Part shown: piece after piece, positions 5,109-5,942 of the stretch
Position numbering within the stretch: the first letter of the stretch is position 1
Layout of the letters: every line of letters starts with the position of its first letter
NCBI GenBank assembly: GCA_016763815.1
Contig: JAESTB010000627.1
Coordinates: 1 to 5,942 of the forward strand
Direction: 5' to 3'
Origin: Arenicella sp.
Lineage (GTDB): Bacteria; Pseudomonadota; Gammaproteobacteria; Arenicellales; Arenicellaceae
DNA length: 5,942 nt
Translations under genes and position numbers: made by a program
The notes under the pieces: model-generated
What the model saw: only the letters and a program-made list of their open reading frames with translations
What the model was told of the DNA's origin: nothing
The model's database searches: none

Positions 5109-5112
5109 CAGA

Positions 5113-5850
5113 TTAATTTAATCCTCTTTCCTTTTTAATTGTTTCATAAGCATCATTGACTTTTTGGAATTTTTCTTTACCCGCCTTCTGATGATCCTCT
5201 CCCAAATGAGCTATCTTATCGGGATGATACTTGACAGCCATTTTTCTATACGCCTTTTTAAGCTCAGTGTCCGAGGCACTGGGCTCGATACCCAAGATTT
5301 TATAAGCCGTATTTGCATCCTTATAAAACATAGCCTTAATCGAACCGAATTCACTAGGACCGATATTAAAGTACCTGGCAATTTGTTCAATCAGGTCGAC
5401 TTCAGATTTGTCGACATGGCCATCCGCCTTCGAAATTCCAAATAAGTAATGGATCAGCTGTAGTCTGGCGTGTACGTCCATATTGTTCTTAATCTGCATG
5501 CTGACCTTTGCAACATCAACGTCCTGTTTTAAGATCTCCTTAAACACAAGCATCATCTCTTTGGTTTGCTGCTCGCCAAATTGTCGTTCAAAGAAGGTCC
5601 GAACATATGACAGCTCAGACTTTAAGATCTTGCCATCTGCCTTCATCACTGCTGCGGAGAGCACCAGGAGACTCACTCCAAAATCACCAGCACCAGTCCT
5701 CGGCTGACCAGCTCTAGCATTGAAAGTGCCAAAATCAACACGTTCTGCACTGTCGAACATTGAGCCCACAGCATATCCGAGCAACGCTCCAATAGGACCA
5801 CCAAAGGCCCATCCCAATCCACCACCTATCCATTTGCCAAACTTAGCCAT
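5113..5850 (-). CDS. TerB-domain / DnaJ-domain protein (DjlA-like J-domain co-chaperone)
   Basis: This intact 245-residue protein has three parts. Residues about 7-31 are a glycine-rich hydrophobic segment with WAFGGPIGALLG, a glycine-zipper-like membrane or membrane-association segment. Residues about 57-165 form a TerB-like helical domain with two internally repeated acidic loops, MKADGK (69-74) and SKADGH (140-145), each followed by a K-S-E helix start as in metal-binding TerB loops. Residues 181-244 form a J domain (AYKILGIEP, ELKKAYRKMAVKYHPD) with the essential HPD at 209-211, which stimulates the ATPase of a DnaK-type Hsp70. The arrangement parallels DjlA of Proteobacteria, but the sequence resembles proteins I know from Bacteroidota. 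Likely role: a membrane-associated J protein recruiting DnaK. No client is evident. The start has no Shine-Dalgarno, and a TATATTTG box lies 85-92 nt upstream. Tellurite resistance should not be inferred from the TerB name alone. Confidence 0.85.
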   Translation of the reverse strand: MAKFGKWIGGGLGWAFGGPIGALLGYAVGSMFDSAERVDFGTFNARAGQPRTGAGDFGVSLLVLSAAVMKADGKILKSELSYVRTFFERQFGEQQTKEMMLVFKEILKQDVDVAKVSMQIKNNMDVHARLQLIHYLFGISKADGHVDKSEVDLIEQIARYFNIGPSEFGSIKAMFYKDANTAYKILGIEPSASDTELKKAYRKMAVKYHPDKIAHLGEDHQKAGKEKFQKVNDAYETIKKERGLN

Positions 5851-5934
5851 CTATTAAGCTTTAAAATTCATTCCCCAATTGAAGCGCTCATCTTATTTCG
5901 CGCGGAATAACAACCAAGGTTTATTACTTTAGCG

Positions 5935-5942
5935 CAAATATA
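5935..5942 (-). promoter_or_regulatory. Candidate Bacteroidota-type -7 promoter box of the TerB-DnaJ gene
   Basis: The minus strand reads TATATTTG at the right edge of the window, matching the TAnnTTTG -7 element used by the primary sigma factor of Bacteroidota. The -33 TTG element would lie outside the window. It would give a leader of roughly 75-80 nt before the ATG at 5850. No Shine-Dalgarno precedes that ATG, which is also usual in this phylum. Confidence 0.5.

Noticed and set aside
5111..5123. Perfect palindrome GATTAATTTAATC at the end of the TerB-DnaJ gene.
   Set aside because: Short and AT-rich, overlapping the stop codon; likely to occur by chance.
5164..5707. Plus-strand open frames opposite the TerB-DnaJ gene.
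   Set aside because: They are antisense shadows. The minus-strand protein has clear TerB and J-domain motifs including HPD.

Overview
The window reads as a fragment of a bacterial chromosome, probably marine or aquatic and most likely from the Bacteroidota. It has unusually low coding density, because much of the sequence between the intact genes is decayed genes. Two things point to Bacteroidota. The TerB-DnaJ protein at the right end has the sequence style I associate with that phylum, and a TAnnTTTG-type promoter box (TATATTTG, no Shine-Dalgarno) lies upstream of it. The rhomboid remnant at the left also resembles Bacteroidota rhomboids. Against this, the flavin oxidase gene has a clear AGGAG ribosome site. 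The REP-like palindromes and the transposase remnant beside them are of a type I associate more with Proteobacteria. Either the assignment is wrong or the middle of the window was acquired by transfer.

Layout. Positions 1-125 hold the C-terminus of an NADPH-dependent diflavin reductase, possibly the reductase half of a CYP102-like P450 fusion. Positions 126-497 are a dead rhomboid protease gene with its catalytic serine changed and several in-frame stops. Positions 527-842 are the dead C-terminal (small-chain) part of a GH2 beta-galactosidase. Positions 850-1160 hold no gene I can identify. A long imperfect inverted repeat (1161-1233) lies in the leader of an intact 706-codon FAD-dependent amine/L-amino-acid-oxidase-like gene (1286-3406).

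Downstream are two near-identical REP-like palindromes (3587-3644 and 4433-4490) plus a half copy (4503-4513). Next to the first palindrome is a broken fragment of a REP-associated (RAYT, Y1/IS200-like) transposase on the minus strand (3675-3823). The palindromes bracket that fragment and an intact small membrane-anchored protein of unknown function (3921-4367). A 32-codon ORF (4681-4779) overlaps by ATGA an 84-codon, apparently truncated membrane protein (4776-5030). A convergent minus-strand TerB-DnaJ co-chaperone-like gene (5113-5850) ends the window.

I see no pathway linking the genes. The intact genes appear independent and separated by decayed sequence. The most notable observations are the REP/RAYT pair with both partners recognisable, the three pseudogenes recovered from sequence that looks non-coding, and a well-preserved flavoenzyme in the middle of this decay.
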